Below, in pieces: positions 32,035 to 41,664 of a stretch of 64,000 nucleotides of DNA. Made by a program: the position numbers and the translations under genes. The stretch's first letter is position 1, and every line of letters begins with the position of its first letter. The notes below the pieces were generated by a model, which was not told the origin of the DNA, did no database searches, and was given only the letters and a program-made list of their open reading frames with translations. The stretch is from the NCBI RefSeq assembly GCF_013414195.1, contig NZ_JAATTV010000001.1, forward strand, positions 124,001 through 188,000, in the 5' to 3' direction. This stretch comes from Psychrobacter sp. BI730 (GTDB lineage: Bacteria; Pseudomonadota; Gammaproteobacteria; Pseudomonadales; Moraxellaceae).

Positions 32035-33441
32035 ATGAGTGAAAACGTTCCAGCGAATACCGACTTACTGTATAGACTGCATGACCGTCCTACCCCCATT
32101 AAAGCTTTTTTAGGTGCTATACAGCACGTACTTGCAGCGTTTGTAGGTATTATCACACCCTCTCTTATCATAGGTGGCACATTAGGTTTAGGAGAGCATA
32201 TCCCCTACCTTCTCAGTATGTCATTGATAGTATCTGGCGTCGCAACCTTTATTCAGACCCGTAAAGTAGGTCCTGTTGGCTCTGGTCTCATGGCGTTACA
32301 AGGTACCAGTTTTGGATTTTTGGCAGCGGTACTGACAGCAGGATTTGTGGTAAAAAACCGCGGCGGTGGTCCAGAAGAGATTTTATCCGTTATTTTTGGT
32401 GTTTCATTTCTCGGTGCATTTGTTGAGATATTTTTGAGTCAATTTATTACCAAACTCAAGTCCTTTATGAGTCCTATTGTTACAGGCTGCGTGATTGTCA
32501 CGATTGGTTTGTCATTAACCAAGGTAGGTCTGACCGACTTAGCGGGCGGGTTTGGTGCTGAAGATTTTGGTAGTATTCCGAACTTACTCTTGGGCGGTGG
32601 TGTGCTGGCAAGTGTCGTACTGATTAGCATCATCAATAATAAAGTCATTCGCTCAAGCGCCATCTTTATCGGTTTGATGCTCGGCCTTATCGCGGCCGTA
32701 TTTATGGGACGTATCGATTTTTCATTGGTGTCTGAAGCGGATTTTTTCACCGTTCCCATTCCCTTCAAATATGGTTTTGGTTTTGATTGGCAGGCATTTA
32801 TTCCCATTGCCTTTATGTACATCATTACCAGTATTGAGACCTCGGGTGATTTGACCGCTACCTCAATGATATCAGGTGAACCGATCAAAGGCCCTCTCTA
32901 TGAGAAACGCATCAAAGGCGGCGTACTAGGAGATGGTGTTAACTCTCTGATTGCGGCGGTATTCAATACCTTCCCTGTGACAACCTTTAGCCAAAACAAC
33001 GGTGTGATCCAAATGACGGGTATTGCCAGTCGCTACGTGGGTTTCTATGTTGGCGGCCTCTTATGCCTGATGGGGCTATTCCCTGTCCTTGGTGCTATTT
33101 TTACCCAATTACCGAAGCCTGTTGTTGGCGGCGTCACGCTACTGATGTTTGCGACGGTAGCGACTGCTGGTATTCGTATCTTATCTACCGTGCAATTCAC
33201 GCATCGTAATGTCTTAATCATTGCCACCTCACTGGGTCTGGCAACGGGTATCGCCTTTGTCCCTGATGTACTGTCACAAACGCCCCAGTTCTTTCAGAAT
33301 ATCTTTGGCTCAGCGGTAACAATGGCAGGGATTGTGGCCATCACCCTTGATATGATTTTACCTCAAAACTATGGCATCGAGTTTGATACCAAAGCACAGC
33401 ATGCAAAAGACAAATTAGAACCAACGCAAGAAGTCGCTTAA
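32035..33441 (+). CDS. NCS2 urate/xanthine permease (UacT/XanQ type)
   Basis: A 468-residue inner-membrane nucleobase:cation symporter-2 protein. Family motifs include GAIQHVLAAFVGIITPSLII in the first segments, ALQGTSFGF, IVTGCVIVTIGLSLTKVG (the NCS2 signature region), ITSIETSGDLTATS with the substrate-binding Glu, and FNTFPVTTFSQNNGVIQMTG. In E. coli this branch contains the xanthine permeases XanQ/XanP and the urate permease UacT. A place directly beside the urate-degradation operon, with the shared operator upstream, argues for urate or xanthine uptake. The start has a strong AGGAGG site. It converges on the TetR-type gene. Confidence 0.9.
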   Translation: MSENVPANTDLLYRLHDRPTPIKAFLGAIQHVLAAFVGIITPSLIIGGTLGLGEHIPYLLSMSLIVSGVATFIQTRKVGPVGSGLMALQGTSFGFLAAVLTAGFVVKNRGGGPEEILSVIFGVSFLGAFVEIFLSQFITKLKSFMSPIVTGCVIVTIGLSLTKVGLTDLAGGFGAEDFGSIPNLLLGGGVLASVVLISIINNKVIRSSAIFIGLMLGLIAAVFMGRIDFSLVSEADFFTVPIPFKYGFGFDWQAFIPIAFMYIITSIETSGDLTATSMISGEPIKGPLYEKRIKGGVLGDGVNSLIAAVFNTFPVTTFSQNNGVIQMTGIASRYVGFYVGGLLCLMGLFPVLGAIFTQLPKPVVGGVTLLMFATVATAGIRILSTVQFTHRNVLIIATSLGLATGIAFVPDVLSQTPQFFQNIFGSAVTMAGIVAITLDMILPQNYGIEFDTKAQHAKDKLEPTQEVA

Positions 33442-33490
33442 TGCTAAACACAAGCTAGGGCTGAACATATCGAAGTGTTTCGCCGTAAAC

Positions 33491-33527
33491 GAGGTGCACA
33501 GAAAAATAGAAATAATCTGTGCACTTC
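33491..33527. repeat. Intergenic hairpin between converging permease and TetR genes
   Basis: GAGGTGCACAGA and TCTGTGCACTTC form a 12-bp stem (one wobble) with a 13-nt loop. Neither strand has a T-run directly after the stem, so terminator activity would be atypical. Confidence 0.5.
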
Positions 33528-33550
33528 GCTGATTAAGCACCTGACTTATT

Positions 33551-33582
33551 AAATAGGCACCCTGTCAAATAGGTACCTTGTC
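33551..33582. repeat. 16-bp tandem repeat, two copies
   Basis: AAATAGGCACCCTGTC followed directly by AAATAGGTACCTTGTC, 14 of 16 bases identical, just beyond the stop of the TetR-type gene. Confidence 0.6.
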
Positions 33583-33583
33583 A

Positions 33584-34249
33584 TTATTCAAGGCCACAGC
33601 CTTTTAAAATAAAAGGCACCAGAAAGTCTGCCGCACGTGCTTCATCTGCTGCGTCATACGCCGTCTTATCCATTAATCCAACGATTTCAATCTCGAATTC
33701 AGCATAACGTTGGGTAGTCGCCCAAATCAAAATCAGTAGTTGGAGAGGATCAGTAATCCCAATTTTGCCTTGCTTGTGCCACTCTTTCATTACCTGTGCT
33801 TTATCGTGTACCCACTCCTTCATCGTAGTGGACATAAATTCATGCAAATGCGGTGCACCGCCGATAACTTCAATCGCAAACAATTTATGGCGACTTGGAT
33901 TGACAAAGGCTTGATGTAGCTTGGTACGGACGAATTTTTCGATGACTGTTTTTGGGTCGCTATCTACTGTAATGGTTACCAAACCTTCGTTCCATTCTTG
34001 AATGATCGAACGCAGCACTGCCATGTAGAGATTCTTTTTGTTTTTAAAGTAGTAGTGAACATTGGCTTTAGGCAAGCCTGCTCTATCGGCAATACCCTGC
34101 ATCGTAGCGCCGCGATAGCTTTGGAGCACAAACTCTTCTTCAGCTGCCGCTAAGATAAGCGCTTGGTTCTGTGCGCGAATGGCTTGTTGGCTACGGTGCG
34201 AGGGCGTATCAGTCACTGAGGTTTCTTCCTTTTGATTATTTTGAGTCAT
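33584..34249 (-). CDS. TetR-family regulator, RutR/YcdC-like, probable purine-catabolism regulator
   Basis: A 221-residue regulator. The N-terminal helix-turn-helix spans about residues 25-75 (ALILAAAEEEFVLQSYRGAT, then GIADRAGLPKANVHYYFKNK), and the C-terminal part matches the RutR/YcdC type (FAIEVIGGAPHLHEF, QGKIGITDPLQLLILIWATT with Q-RYAEFE after it). E. coli RutR binds uracil and thymine and controls pyrimidine and some purine genes. Here the gene sits between the permease and the urate operon, transcribed away from the latter. Three RutR-like operators lie upstream of its own gene and operon, the permease and the xanthine dehydrogenase operon. That it represses these and responds to a purine intermediate is inference from this arrangement. 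Confidence 0.85.
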   Translation of the reverse strand: MTQNNQKEETSVTDTPSHRSQQAIRAQNQALILAAAEEEFVLQSYRGATMQGIADRAGLPKANVHYYFKNKKNLYMAVLRSIIQEWNEGLVTITVDSDPKTVIEKFVRTKLHQAFVNPSRHKLFAIEVIGGAPHLHEFMSTTMKEWVHDKAQVMKEWHKQGKIGITDPLQLLILIWATTQRYAEFEIEIVGLMDKTAYDAADEARAADFLVPFILKGCGLE

Positions 34250-34772
34250 AGCAGTGGTATCTCACTTTAAGAGACAGGTTCGACAAAATAGTCGCTATAT
34301 TTTGCTGTGTATTCTTGTATAAATACATAGATTTGATCAGCATAACCTGTTAAATAAAAATATTTCGCATAAAACAGTTGACCAATTAGTCAGGTTTTAG
34401 CAAAATGGGAACTGTAAATCAATTACGCCGTCATTAATCACTTCTTGCCATACGTTTTGGACGGCTAAAATATCAGTGTTTCCTTAGCAAATCTGTTTCA
34501 TATTGTCAGTTCACTATAACTTGAAATTATGCAAAGCGTATATAAGTGCTAAAGGTCTGACTACGAACACATAGATTACTGGCTTTTGTTTTCAAGCCAA
34601 TTAATAGCTGCTAGCTTAATCAAATCATCTATGAAGCTGAAGCAACCGCTACTTATCAAAATTACTGCTTGTACCTATAAGTTTATGCAAATAATCATAA
34701 GGTATAAACCTCTATCAAACATTTATCGCCCAATACAGATAACGGGCTACCCTATTAGAAAAGGATGTCATC
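34250..34772. other. Divergent control region between the TetR-type gene and uraD
   Basis: About 520 bp containing operator site 2 near its TetR-proximal end. On the minus strand TTGGTC and TATTTT are spaced by 17 bp with the operator overlapping the -35 box. On the plus strand TTGACC (34378-34383) is 17 bp from CAAAAT, a weaker pair. The remaining 375 bp before uraD shows no coding frame I believe in. Confidence 0.5.
34376..34395. promoter_or_regulatory. RutR-like operator, site 2 (regulator/urate operon)
   Basis: AGTTGACCAATTAGTCAGGT. Its TGACCAATTAGTCAGGT part is identical over 17 bases to the reverse complement of site 1. It lies 127 bp upstream of the TetR-type start and 378 bp upstream of uraD. 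Confidence 0.78.
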
Positions 34773-35294
34773 GTGAGCTTAACCTTAGCGCAATTCAACG
34801 ATTTATCACAAGAAGTCGCCATCGCTCAGCTATTGACTTGCTGCACCAGTAAAAGCTGGGCCTATAAACTTGCAGTCGCCCGCCCTTTTGCAGACTTTGA
34901 TGTACTGTTAGCAAGTAGCGACGCTATCTGGGACAAAGTACAAAACGATGAGGCTAGCCTATCAGAAGCGTTTGATGGGCATCCGCAAATCGGTAACGTG
35001 GCATCTCTAAAAGAAAAATACCGCAACACACAAAGTAGCGCTGCACACGAACAATCAGGCGCTAACGATGCAGCAGATGAGGTGCTCAAAGCACTTGCCA
35101 AAGGCAATCGAGACTATCTCGATAAATTTGGTTTTATTTTTATTGTCTTTGCGACGGGTAAAAGCGCGCAGCAAATGCTGGATCTGTTATTAGCGCGCCT
35201 GCCTAATGATCGTGCCACTGAACTGCTCAATGCAGCCGCTGAGCAAAATAAAATTACGCGTCTACGTTTAAACAAACTACTAGACAATGCTTAG
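34773..35294 (+). CDS. uraD: 2-oxo-4-hydroxy-4-carboxy-5-ureidoimidazoline (OHCU) decarboxylase
   Basis: Converts OHCU, the product of 5-hydroxyisourate hydrolysis, to S-allantoin. The 173-residue protein has the family motifs FDGHPQIGN with catalytic His70, HEQSG at residues 92-96, and FGFIFIVFATGKSA. The start is a GTG with an AAAAGGA site 8 nt upstream. It is the first gene of a six-gene plus-strand operon, and the adjacent uraH encodes the preceding step. Confidence 0.94.
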   Translation: MSLTLAQFNDLSQEVAIAQLLTCCTSKSWAYKLAVARPFADFDVLLASSDAIWDKVQNDEASLSEAFDGHPQIGNVASLKEKYRNTQSSAAHEQSGANDAADEVLKALAKGNRDYLDKFGFIFIVFATGKSAQQMLDLLLARLPNDRATELLNAAAEQNKITRLRLNKLLDNA

Positions 35295-35371
35295 ACAGGC
35301 AAATAGTAGTCGCAGAGTTAGACTAGCATTTTTATCCTATTTATATTTCTCACAAATTTAAAGGAAGCATT

Positions 35372-35740
35372 ATGTCTGCCACCCTATCATCACATATCTT
35401 AGACACTCATCTTGGCAAACCTGCGGCTGATGTCGCCGTTACCTTACACCGCATACGAGACAACGGTGCCGCCACATTACTAGCGCATGGCACAACCAAT
35501 AGTGATGGCCGTGTCACACCAGACGCTTGGCAGTTTGATACAGCCATCGATAGCACAGAGCATCAGCTAAATATTGGCCGCTATACCGTAACGTTTGATA
35601 CTCAGTCTTATTTTAATGCTCAGCAGCTGACAGCATTTTACCCGCAAGTGGTTATCGACTTTGTAGTAAACGATGCCAGTCATTATCACGTGCCACTTCT
35701 GCTTAGTGCGCACGGTTATAGTACCTATCGCGGATCGTAG
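35372..35740 (+). CDS. uraH: 5-Hydroxyisourate hydrolase (transthyretin-like)
   Basis: Hydrolyses 5-hydroxyisourate to OHCU. The 122-residue protein has all the hallmarks of the transthyretin-related hydrolases: LSSHILDTHLGKPA at the N-terminus, SDGRVT in the middle, and HYHVPLLLSAHGYSTYRGS at the C-terminus with the diagnostic YRGS end. No signal peptide is seen, so it is cytoplasmic. An AAAGGAAG site precedes the ATG. It lies 77 bp after uraD. Confidence 0.95.
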   Translation: MSATLSSHILDTHLGKPAADVAVTLHRIRDNGAATLLAHGTTNSDGRVTPDAWQFDTAIDSTEHQLNIGRYTVTFDTQSYFNAQQLTAFYPQVVIDFVVNDASHYHVPLLLSAHGYSTYRGS

Positions 35741-35851
35741 CTTTGGCGCTGTTTAGCTCTCTGCTTTGTTATTAGTGTTCAAGAAATACTATCAAAAGAA
35801 ATTACCAAGACATTTTATTAAAACACTGTCATATTAAAGGACATTTATTAC

Positions 35852-37207
35852 ATGGGCGCCTATCTTCTCGAATGGTTGAGTTTATTTTTCCGATGGTTTC
35901 ATGTTATCGCTGGGGTGGCATGGATTGGTGCATCGTTTTATTTTGTGTGGCTAGATCTAAGTCTACGCAAACCGCCACAGTGGAAAACAGACAAAGGCAT
36001 TTCGGGTGATCTTTGGGCCGTCCATGGCGGCGGGTTTTATGAGATTGCCAAATACAAACTCGAACCCGAAGAGATGCCAAAGACGCTACATTGGTTTAAA
36101 TGGGAAGCTTATACCACTTGGCTGACAGGTGCGGCGATGATGTCTATCGTCTATTATGCCAATGCAACTGCCTACCTAATTGACCCAAGCAAAGTGCCGT
36201 TTACTAGTATCGGTGCCATTGCCACCAGCTTGCTTTTCTTATTTGGCAGTTACTTCATTTATGAAGTGATCGTACGCAGTCATTTGGGTAAAAACGCGTT
36301 TATCTTTAGTACCTTGATTTTTATCTTGCTGGTCATCGCGAGCTGGGGCTCTTATCAGCTGTTTAGTGATCGCGCTTCGTTTATTCATATCGGTGCCATC
36401 TTGGGCACGGTGATGGTAGGTAACGTATTCTTCGGTATCATGCCGGCTCAGCGTGCGCTCGTTGACTGTGTGCGTCGCGGCGAAAAACCAGGTAAAGAAG
36501 TGGCTGAATTGGCATTACAAGCCAAAAATCGCTCACTGATGAATAACTACTTTACCCTACCGCTGATTTTTACCATGATCAGCAACCATTACCCAATGAT
36601 GTATGCTCATGAGAAAGGTTGGTTGGTATTGGTCTTCGTCGGTATCATCACCGCGACTGCCCGTCATTACTTTAACCAAAAGCATTTGGGTCATAAAAAA
36701 CCGCGCTACTTGGTCATTCCAGCCGTATTAACTGTATTATTAATTATCTGGATGCGACCTGAGCCGATTGAGCCAGCGCCAGCAATGCCTGCTACTACTT
36801 CAGTAGCACCTACGACAACTGATAGCACGCCGCCAGCTACAAGCGCGACTACTAACTCAAGCACTGATGCTGTTGCTAACGCTAATACCAATTCTAATAG
36901 TAATGCTACTAATGGTGTTAACAATGATACTGCCACTGCCGAAGCCGTACCCGTGAGCGCATCAGCAGATGACGCTATGATGGATGTCGTGCATACGCGC
37001 TGTAGCACCTGTCATGCGGTGCAGCCAACACAGCAAGGCTTCGCCGCACCGCCAGCAGGAATCATTTTGCAGACACCAGAAGACCTAAAAATACATAAAG
37101 CGAAAATCGTCACTGCGGTACAGACTGGCTATATGCCGCTTGGTAATATTACTCAGTTGACGGATGCCGAGCGCCAACAGCTCGTAGCCTATGCATCGTC
37201 ACTTTAA
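35852..37207 (+). CDS. puuD: Membrane-bound urate hydroxylase PuuD with C-terminal cytochrome c domain
   Basis: Oxidises urate to 5-hydroxyisourate at the membrane. The N-terminal DUF989-type region (residues 1-305) has about eight hydrophobic segments, starting FFRWFHVIAGVAWIGASFYF, with WAVHGGGFYEIAKYK following. A Pro/Thr/Ser/Asn-rich linker of about 65 residues leads to a cytochrome c domain with the haem motif Cys384-x-x-Cys387-His388 (CSTCH) and a likely axial Met in GYMPLGN. The domain order implies electrons go to the respiratory chain instead of directly to oxygen, so no hydrogen peroxide is made. It lies 111 bp after uraH in the urate operon. Confidence 0.94.
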   Translation: MGAYLLEWLSLFFRWFHVIAGVAWIGASFYFVWLDLSLRKPPQWKTDKGISGDLWAVHGGGFYEIAKYKLEPEEMPKTLHWFKWEAYTTWLTGAAMMSIVYYANATAYLIDPSKVPFTSIGAIATSLLFLFGSYFIYEVIVRSHLGKNAFIFSTLIFILLVIASWGSYQLFSDRASFIHIGAILGTVMVGNVFFGIMPAQRALVDCVRRGEKPGKEVAELALQAKNRSLMNNYFTLPLIFTMISNHYPMMYAHEKGWLVLVFVGIITATARHYFNQKHLGHKKPRYLVIPAVLTVLLIIWMRPEPIEPAPAMPATTSVAPTTTDSTPPATSATTNSSTDAVANANTNSNSNATNGVNNDTATAEAVPVSASADDAMMDVVHTRCSTCHAVQPTQQGFAAPPAGIILQTPEDLKIHKAKIVTAVQTGYMPLGNITQLTDAERQQLVAYASSL

Positions 37208-37288
37208 TTTGTGATAAAAAATAACTGTCCTTCACGAGCAATATTTTAGTAAATATCTAAGGCTCTAAGCGATATAGGAATATAGATA

Positions 37289-38269
37289 ATGAGCAAAAAA
37301 ATTACCAGTGACTTTGATCTGAGCACATATCCTCGTGACCTAAAAGGCTACGCTGGCAATCCACCAAAAGCGAACTGGCCAGGTGGCGCAAAAATCGCCG
37401 TACAGTTTGTATTAAACATCGAAGAAGGTGCAGAAAATAGCGTCATCCATGGCGATGGACAATCAGAGCGTTTTTTGTCTGATATTTTAGGCACGCCAGA
37501 ATTTAACAACCGTCACCAGTCTATTGAATCTGCTTTTGAGTACGGTAGCCGTGTCGGCGTGTGGCGTGTGTTAGATGTCTTTAAAGATTATGGTATTCCT
37601 ATCACCACGTTTACCTGTGCCGCCGCTGCTGAAAAGACCCCGCATATCATCGAGCGTGTATTAGAAGATGGTCATGAGATTGCCAGTCATGGTTTACGCT
37701 GGATCACTTATCAGGATATGTACCGTGAGACTGAGCGCGAACACATTCGCTGTGCCACCCAAATATTTAAACGCATGCTCGGTGGCCAACCTCTTGGTTG
37801 GTATACAGGACGCGATAGTCCAAATACTCGTGAACTGGTCGCTGAACAAGGTGGCTATACCTATGACTCTGACTCGTACGGTGATGAGTTACCATATTGG
37901 CTCAATGTAAAGGTCCAAGATGGCAATCTGATCACGCGCAAGCCGCATTTGGTCATACCTTATAGCCTCGAGACCAATGACATGCGTTTTTCTTCTAGCC
38001 CAGGATTCACCCACGCTGAACCATTTTATCAATATCTCAAAGACAGCTTTGACACCTTATACGAAGAAGGCGCACACACCCCTAAAATGCTGACTATTGG
38101 CTTGCATTGTCGCATTATCGGGCGTGCAGGACGCATCAAAGCGCTAAAACAATTTTTGCAATATATCACCGCTAAGCCCGACGTATGGATATGCCGCCGT
38201 GATGATATCGCCAAGCACTGGTATGAAAACCATCCTGCCACGTCAGAAAATACTTCCAACTGGATGTAA
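37289..38269 (+). CDS. puuE: Allantoinase PuuE (polysaccharide-deacetylase type)
   Basis: Hydrolyses allantoin to allantoate. This 326-residue enzyme belongs to the cofactor-independent PuuE class related to NodB-type deacetylases, unlike the metal-dependent amidohydrolase AllB. Recognisable segments are STYPRDLKGYAGNPPKANWP at the N-terminus, VLNIEEGAENS, the EIASHGLRW region and GWYTGRDSPNTRELV. Gene order (puuD-puuE-alc-allA) follows the substrate flow. It begins 81 bp after puuD. Confidence 0.94.
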   Translation: MSKKITSDFDLSTYPRDLKGYAGNPPKANWPGGAKIAVQFVLNIEEGAENSVIHGDGQSERFLSDILGTPEFNNRHQSIESAFEYGSRVGVWRVLDVFKDYGIPITTFTCAAAAEKTPHIIERVLEDGHEIASHGLRWITYQDMYRETEREHIRCATQIFKRMLGGQPLGWYTGRDSPNTRELVAEQGGYTYDSDSYGDELPYWLNVKVQDGNLITRKPHLVIPYSLETNDMRFSSSPGFTHAEPFYQYLKDSFDTLYEEGAHTPKMLTIGLHCRIIGRAGRIKALKQFLQYITAKPDVWICRRDDIAKHWYENHPATSENTSNWM

Positions 38270-38388
38270 GCTAGGCTATCGTCCTAGTACTCGTTCTGCT
38301 TAGCTGAGCGAGTGCGAATTGGCATAGATTAATATATAAAATAAGCCATACGTTATTAATAAACACCATTATTAAAAAAGGAATCATT

Positions 38389-39531
38389 GTGAGTCAACAC
38401 ACTTCAGAAGTTGGACAAATTATCTCCGCAAATAATCTACCTGATACCCTGCCAGCATTTACCAAAAAATCAAACGTCGCTGACAGTCGCTTGGGTGCAA
38501 AATCACTATTCGCCACCGATGATTTCTTTGCAGATAAAAGCCGGATCTTAAATCCTGATGCGCCTATCTTTATCGTAGGCAAATTCGATGACAATGGTAA
38601 ATGGATGGACGGCTGGGAAACACGTCGTAAACGCCACTTGGGTTACGACTATTTAGTGATTCAACTGGCACGCCCAACCAAAGTGACTGGTCTCGATATT
38701 GATACCAGTCACTTTACAGGTAATTTCCCATCTTCCGCCAGTGTCGATGCCTTGTACGCGCCAGAGCTACTGCAGCAAGATGAAACTGAACTTACCAGTC
38801 TAAGCAAAGAAGATTGGGACAACAAAAATTGGCAGGCGCTAGTGGGTATGACCCCGTTGCAAGGTCACAATCATAAGCTTATCGAGATTGATCATGAGCC
38901 AACGGTGACCCATATTCGTTTAAACATCTATCCAGATGGCGGCGTTGCCCGAATACGTGTCTATGGTGATATCCAACTTGATGCCAGCCTAAACATACAA
39001 GGCGAGACGCTTGACTTGGCTGGCGCGTTAAACGGTGGTCGTGCGATTGCTAGTAACGATGCACATTTTGGTGCTGCTAGTAATTTACTACTACCAACTA
39101 AAGCGCCTAATATGGGTGATGGTTGGGAGACCCGCCGTCGCCGTGAGCCAGGTAATGACTGGTGCATCATCGCGTTAGGTCAAGCAGGTATCGTTGATTC
39201 CATCGAGATAGATACTGCCCACTTTAAAGGCAACTATCCTGATAAAGTATCGATCCAAGCCGTCTACTCACCAAATACACCAGAGCAAACTTTAGTGACT
39301 CAGAGTATGTTTTGGGAAACCCTGCTTGAGCCGCAAAAAACCAATGCTGACGACGTTCATACTTTTAGTAAAGATAAGCTTGAGATAGACCAGCCTATCA
39401 CCCATATTCGGGTCAATATCTTCCCAGATGGTGGTATCAGCCGTGTACGCGTGTATGGCAAAATTGCTGAGGCTAATACTGACAATGGTACTGATATTGA
39501 TATTGATATTGATAGCAAAGAGGCTGAATAA
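38389..39531 (+). CDS. alc: Allantoicase
   Basis: Hydrolyses allantoate to ureidoglycolate and urea. The 380-residue protein is built of two homologous jelly-roll halves, seen in the paired motifs [19 protein letters not shown] and [19 protein letters not shown], each followed by a DTSHF/DTAHF-x-GN(F/Y)P motif and a THIR(L/V)N-I-(Y/F)-PDGG motif. The start is GTG with an AAAAGGA site. The C-terminus ends in a short Asp-Ile repeat encoded by a GATATT repeat. Its TAA shares a base with the allA ATG, so the two are translationally coupled. Confidence 0.94.
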   Translation: MSQHTSEVGQIISANNLPDTLPAFTKKSNVADSRLGAKSLFATDDFFADKSRILNPDAPIFIVGKFDDNGKWMDGWETRRKRHLGYDYLVIQLARPTKVTGLDIDTSHFTGNFPSSASVDALYAPELLQQDETELTSLSKEDWDNKNWQALVGMTPLQGHNHKLIEIDHEPTVTHIRLNIYPDGGVARIRVYGDIQLDASLNIQGETLDLAGALNGGRAIASNDAHFGAASNLLLPTKAPNMGDGWETRRRREPGNDWCIIALGQAGIVDSIEIDTAHFKGNYPDKVSIQAVYSPNTPEQTLVTQSMFWETLLEPQKTNADDVHTFSKDKLEIDQPITHIRVNIFPDGGISRVRVYGKIAEANTDNGTDIDIDIDSKEAE

Positions 39532-40061
39532 TGAATGTCACACTAACGGCTAAGCCTTTGACCAAGGCAAACTTTGCCCCCTATGGCTCGGTCATCGAGC
39601 GCTATAGTGATAATGAGCAAACCGCTGATAATACTTATGAGATCAATAATAGCTATGCGGTTCGTCATCATGCACTTGCCGAAAGTAAACTAGACGGTGG
39701 TGCAGTTGGCATGAGTATCTTTCGAGCCAAAAAGCGTGAGAATCCGATTGCCCTTTCGGTCATGGAATATCATCCGCTTGGGACACAAGCATTTGTATCT
39801 ATGGAAGGCCAAGACTATATCGTCGTAGTTGCTAAAGCTGGTGTGCCGCCGCAGTCGCCTGATGACCTAGCAGTGTTTTATGCAAAATCTCATCAAGGTG
39901 TACAGTACGATGCTAATGTCTGGCATCACCCTCTACTCGCGCTTGGGCGTGACAGTGATTTCTTAGTTATTGATCGTATCAATGGCGAGGGTAATAACTG
40001 TCATGAGATTGATATCACGGAGTGGCATGTGTCTATTGAGTTAAAAGATGAACGCAACTAA
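39531..40061 (+). CDS. allA: Ureidoglycolate lyase
   Basis: Splits ureidoglycolate to glyoxylate and urea, the last step of the pathway encoded here. The 176-residue cupin-fold protein shows the family motifs [30 protein letters not shown] and [20 protein letters not shown]. It is the final gene of the uraD-allA operon, overlaps alc by one base and is followed by a strong terminator. Urease genes and glyoxylate-consuming genes are not in the window, so the fate of both products is unknown here. Confidence 0.94.
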   Translation: MNVTLTAKPLTKANFAPYGSVIERYSDNEQTADNTYEINNSYAVRHHALAESKLDGGAVGMSIFRAKKRENPIALSVMEYHPLGTQAFVSMEGQDYIVVVAKAGVPPQSPDDLAVFYAKSHQGVQYDANVWHHPLLALGRDSDFLVIDRINGEGNNCHEIDITEWHVSIELKDERN

Positions 40062-40089
40062 GCTGTCATTAAGCACAAATCAATCTGAT

Positions 40090-40127
40090 AAAAGCCCTGT
40101 TTATGTTTAACATAAACAGGGCTTTTT
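40090..40127. terminator. Bidirectional terminator between the urate and xdh-guaD operons
   Basis: AAAAGCCCTGTTTATG pairs perfectly with CATAAACAGGGCTTTT around a short loop, flanked by A and T runs, where the two purine operons converge. Confidence 0.94.
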
Positions 40128-40153
40128 CGTTATTCATATTTTTCGCTAATTTA

Positions 40154-41560
40154 TTAAGCAGTAGATTTACGATAGCGACTCACGCCTGCGACGACTGTCT
40201 GATCAATTACTCTATCATCGCCTAGCATCATTAGTACAAACAACTGCTCTTCCAGTGTTTTGGTCTGCGCCATACGTCGCTCAAGCAATTCCGTTGCACC
40301 CATATCGATGATCACAAAATCCGCTTCTTTATTTGGCATAAAGTTACCGATTTTATTGTCCAATAATAGTGACTGGGCATTACCCAACGTAATTTGGTAC
40401 AGCCCTTGATGAGCGGATAGCTGATTGCTTTGTAGTTGTTGGATTTTATACGCTTCTGACAAAGTCGTCAGCATCGACAGACTCGTCCCTGCTCCAACGT
40501 CAGTGGCGATACTGACACCGGTATAACTTAACGTTTTGGGTAAATTAAATAGTCCACTACCCAAAAACAGATTGGACGTCGGACAGTGTGATATCTGCGT
40601 ACCAGTCGCACGCAGACGCTCATACTCAGATATTTCAAGGTGAATACCATGTGCCAAGGTAGTGCGTCGACCCAGTAATCCCATATCATCATAGACATCG
40701 AGATAGCCTTTATGAGTGGGATACAGTTGTTTCACAAAGGCTATCTCATCATGATTTTCTGCTAGATGCGTCTGCAGATAAACACTCTCGTAACTGGCAT
40801 ACAGCTCACCTGCCATTTGTAGTTGCTTGGGTGTCGAAGTAATAGCAAAGCGCGGGGTAATCGCCACATGTTGGCGGCCGCGCTCATGCCAATTATCAAT
40901 GATGTTTTGGGTATCTCGAATGCCCTGCTCAGCAGGTACACACAAATTATCAGGCGCATTTTGATCCATCAAGACATTACCCGTGATCATGCGGGTGTTA
41001 AGCTTGTGACTTTCCGTAAAAAATGCATTCACTGATTCAGGGTGACTGGTAGAAAATACCATGGCGCTCGTTGTGCCATTGGCTAGCAACTGATTTAAAA
41101 AGAACTGCGCCGTATCATGCGCTACTTTTGGATCGCCAAAATTGGCCTCAGTGACGAAAGTATAATTGTTAAGCCAGTCAAGTAATTGCTCACCATAAGC
41201 AGCAATCATATCTATTTGCGGATAATGCACATGAGTATCGATAAAGCCTGGCATGATAAGTTTGTCACGATAATCATGTACTTTGACTACTAACTGTCCT
41301 GCTTGCTCAGTGGTATTAACATATTTCGTTAATATTGTCTCGTTATGCCCATACTCTACAATGCACCCTGTCACACCATCTACGACAAGCGCACCATCAG
41401 CGATATATTCAGGATAAACCTGTACACCTTCAATCACTGGTAGCAACGTAATGTCTCGTTCCACAGCTAATGTCTGTGAATAATCAGAGGTTGTACGCTC
41501 AGGACGATCGCTTTCGGTCAAATAGTGTAGCAGTCGAGCTTGATAGATATGTAGGGTCAT
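40154..41560 (-). CDS. guaD: Guanine deaminase
   Basis: Zinc amidohydrolase converting guanine to xanthine plus ammonia. Metal and substrate motifs are PGFIDTHVHYPQ (the HxH pair), THLAENHDE, TTLAHGIHL and the late Asp in IATDVGAGTSLSM. The N-terminal segment carries the beta-sandwich part of the fold, and the length of 468 is usual for the GuaD type. It is the last gene of the xdhA-xdhB-xdhC-guaD operon, about 100 bp after xdhC, and supplies xanthine to the dehydrogenase. The spacer before it contains a short imperfect direct repeat (41583-41604 and 41606-41627). Confidence 0.93.
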   Translation of the reverse strand: MTLHIYQARLLHYLTESDRPERTTSDYSQTLAVERDITLLPVIEGVQVYPEYIADGALVVDGVTGCIVEYGHNETILTKYVNTTEQAGQLVVKVHDYRDKLIMPGFIDTHVHYPQIDMIAAYGEQLLDWLNNYTFVTEANFGDPKVAHDTAQFFLNQLLANGTTSAMVFSTSHPESVNAFFTESHKLNTRMITGNVLMDQNAPDNLCVPAEQGIRDTQNIIDNWHERGRQHVAITPRFAITSTPKQLQMAGELYASYESVYLQTHLAENHDEIAFVKQLYPTHKGYLDVYDDMGLLGRRTTLAHGIHLEISEYERLRATGTQISHCPTSNLFLGSGLFNLPKTLSYTGVSIATDVGAGTSLSMLTTLSEAYKIQQLQSNQLSAHQGLYQITLGNAQSLLLDNKIGNFMPNKEADFVIIDMGATELLERRMAQTKTLEEQLFVLMMLGDDRVIDQTVVAGVSRYRKSTA

Positions 41561-41664
41561 TCGTAGATCTCACAATGGCTTAGTAGTCCTGAGCGTTTTG
41601 ATAAATAGTACTGAGCGCTTTAATAATTTGATAAAAAGTATAAAATTTATATGAAGTGAGCCGT

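Noticed and set aside
34586..34852. 88-codon plus-strand frame overlapping the uraD start
   Set aside because: It overlaps uraD in another frame, and uraD has a clear ribosome binding site and family motifs.
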